Assembly: GCA_003724275.1 (NCBI GenBank)
Contig: RHFA01000051.1
Coordinates: forward strand, 1-6,445
DNA from: Thaumarchaeota archaeon S13
GTDB lineage: Archaea; Thermoproteota; Nitrososphaeria; Nitrososphaerales; Nitrosopumilaceae
DNA: 6,445 nt
Direction: 5' to 3'
Each line of letters starts with the position of its first letter. Position 1 is the stretch's first letter. Below, piece after piece: positions 6,136 through 6,445 of this stretch. The notes under the pieces were generated by a model. That model made no database searches, was not told where the DNA came from, and saw nothing but the letters and a program-made list of their open reading frames with translations. The position numbers and the translations under genes are program-made.

Positions 6136-6257
6136 CCAGGATCCGCACAGGCACTTAATAGGCCCCTCCCGCGGCAGCGCCGCAAGGCTGCAGGTCGTAG
6201 CGGCCCTAGGGGCGGCAGGGATAGCTGAAGTTAGACTGCCGCACCCGCCCTAATCCC
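6136..6257. repeat. Direct repeat, copy 2 of 2 (122 bp)
   Basis: This is the second copy of the unit at 5998-6119, in the same orientation, with differences at 6193, 6198 and 6199. Its last 27 bases (6231-6257) encode the C-terminal GIRAGAAV and the stop of the DUF3800 gene on the minus strand, so the repeat boundary falls inside that coding sequence. Its TATA-like TTAATA lies at 6155-6160. No terminal inverted repeats or target-site duplications are visible at the ends of either copy. Confidence 0.95.
6209..6246. other. Stem-loop around the DUF3800 stop codon (repeat copy 2)
   Basis: GGGGCGGCAG (6209-6218) pairs with CTGCCGCACCC (6236-6246) with one bulged A, identical to the copy 1 hairpin. 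On the minus strand the DUF3800 stop TAA (6231-6233) lies in the 17-nt loop, so the mRNA would end translation inside a stable stem-loop. It has no following T-tract, so it does not look like an intrinsic terminator. It could stabilise the mRNA 3' end. Confidence 0.55.
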
Positions 6258-6445
6258 GACTGTCTTCCAGCCGCGATGCCTGCCGCCCCCACTGACCCAC
6301 ATCTTGTCAAGGAGGCGCCTGGCCATCTCCCCAAAGCTCTCGTCGCCGTTGATGTACCGGCTGATGATGTAGGCTATGACGTCGGCCACCTGCACCAGGA
6401 GGCTCTCAAAAGAGTCCACAAACTCTATGCCGGCCACATGGAGCG
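6231..6445 (-). CDS. DUF3800-family protein, C-terminal part (runs off the window)
   Basis: Only the last 70 or so residues are visible. They read through the window edge without a stop, so the gene begins beyond 6445; the in-frame GTG at 6435-6437 is not a convincing start. The block IEFVDSFESLLVQVADVIAY matches the C-terminal signature of DUF3800, in which a hydrophobic strand and a serine-containing turn lead to a Q-x-A-D helix. DUF3800 proteins are widespread, functionally uncharacterised, and often found near mobile or defence genes; an RNase H-like fold with acidic residues has been proposed. The N-terminal acidic motif would lie outside the window. The last eight codons (GIRAGAAV) and TAA are inside the repeated unit and may have been acquired or replaced with it. 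Confidence 0.7.
   Translation of the reverse strand, partial: LHVAGIEFVDSFESLLVQVADVIAYIISRYINGDESFGEMARRLLDKMWVSGGGRHRGWKTVGIRAGAAV

Noticed and set aside
5998..6257. CRISPR array
   Set aside because: There are only two units of 122 bp with a 16-bp spacer, which does not fit CRISPR repeat and spacer sizes, and no cas gene is present.
5998..6257. Insertion sequence or MITE ends
   Set aside because: The ends (CCAGGATCC and CTAATCCC) are not inverted repeats of each other, no target-site duplication is visible, and no transposase is present.

Overview
The window is a very G+C-rich piece of archaeal chromosome, most likely from an ammonia-oxidising thaumarchaeon (Nitrososphaerota) of the Nitrosopumilales/Cenarchaeum type, perhaps a sponge-associated lineage. 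The domain is secure. It rests on sn-glycerol-1-phosphate dehydrogenase (archaeal lipid synthesis), a 20S proteasome beta subunit, the KH/metallo-beta-lactamase/beta-CASP termination nuclease aCPSF1 (FttA), an archaeal SepF, and TATA boxes about 25-30 bp upstream of start codons with almost no leader. The phylum is inferred from how the proteins read and from codon use (G/C at third positions, yet many ATA and AGG codons). No marker in the window settles it.

Layout, left to right. A short GC-rich stretch with no supported gene (1-144) leads into a TATA box and a PP-loop tRNA-thiolase-like gene (177-1175, +). Next is a small sepF (1229-1507, +), which ends convergently and overlaps the 3' end of fttA by 9 bp. 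fttA (1499-3457, -) and psmB (3467-4096, -) form a two-gene operon with a 9-nt gap. psmB is divergent from egsA (4164-5222, +) across a 67-bp spacer that holds one near-palindromic TATA element able to serve both directions. egsA converges on an FKBP-type prolyl isomerase gene (5142-5921, -), with an 81-bp antisense overlap at the 3' ends. The remainder is accessory in character: two direct repeats of 122 bp (119/122 identical, 138-bp period), the second running into the 3' end of a DUF3800 gene that leaves the window on the minus strand.

Most of the content is housekeeping: RNA modification, cytoskeleton/division, transcription termination and RNA processing, protein degradation, lipid backbone stereochemistry, and protein folding. 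The psmB-fttA pair joins the proteolytic core particle and the general transcription terminator in one transcript. I see no new multi-gene system. The parts most worth a second look are the duplicated structured element beside DUF3800, the Asp-to-Asn change at a normally conserved active-site-region position of the proteasome beta subunit, the extra cysteine cluster in the PP-loop enzyme, and convergent gene ends packed so tightly that no U-tract terminator is visible.
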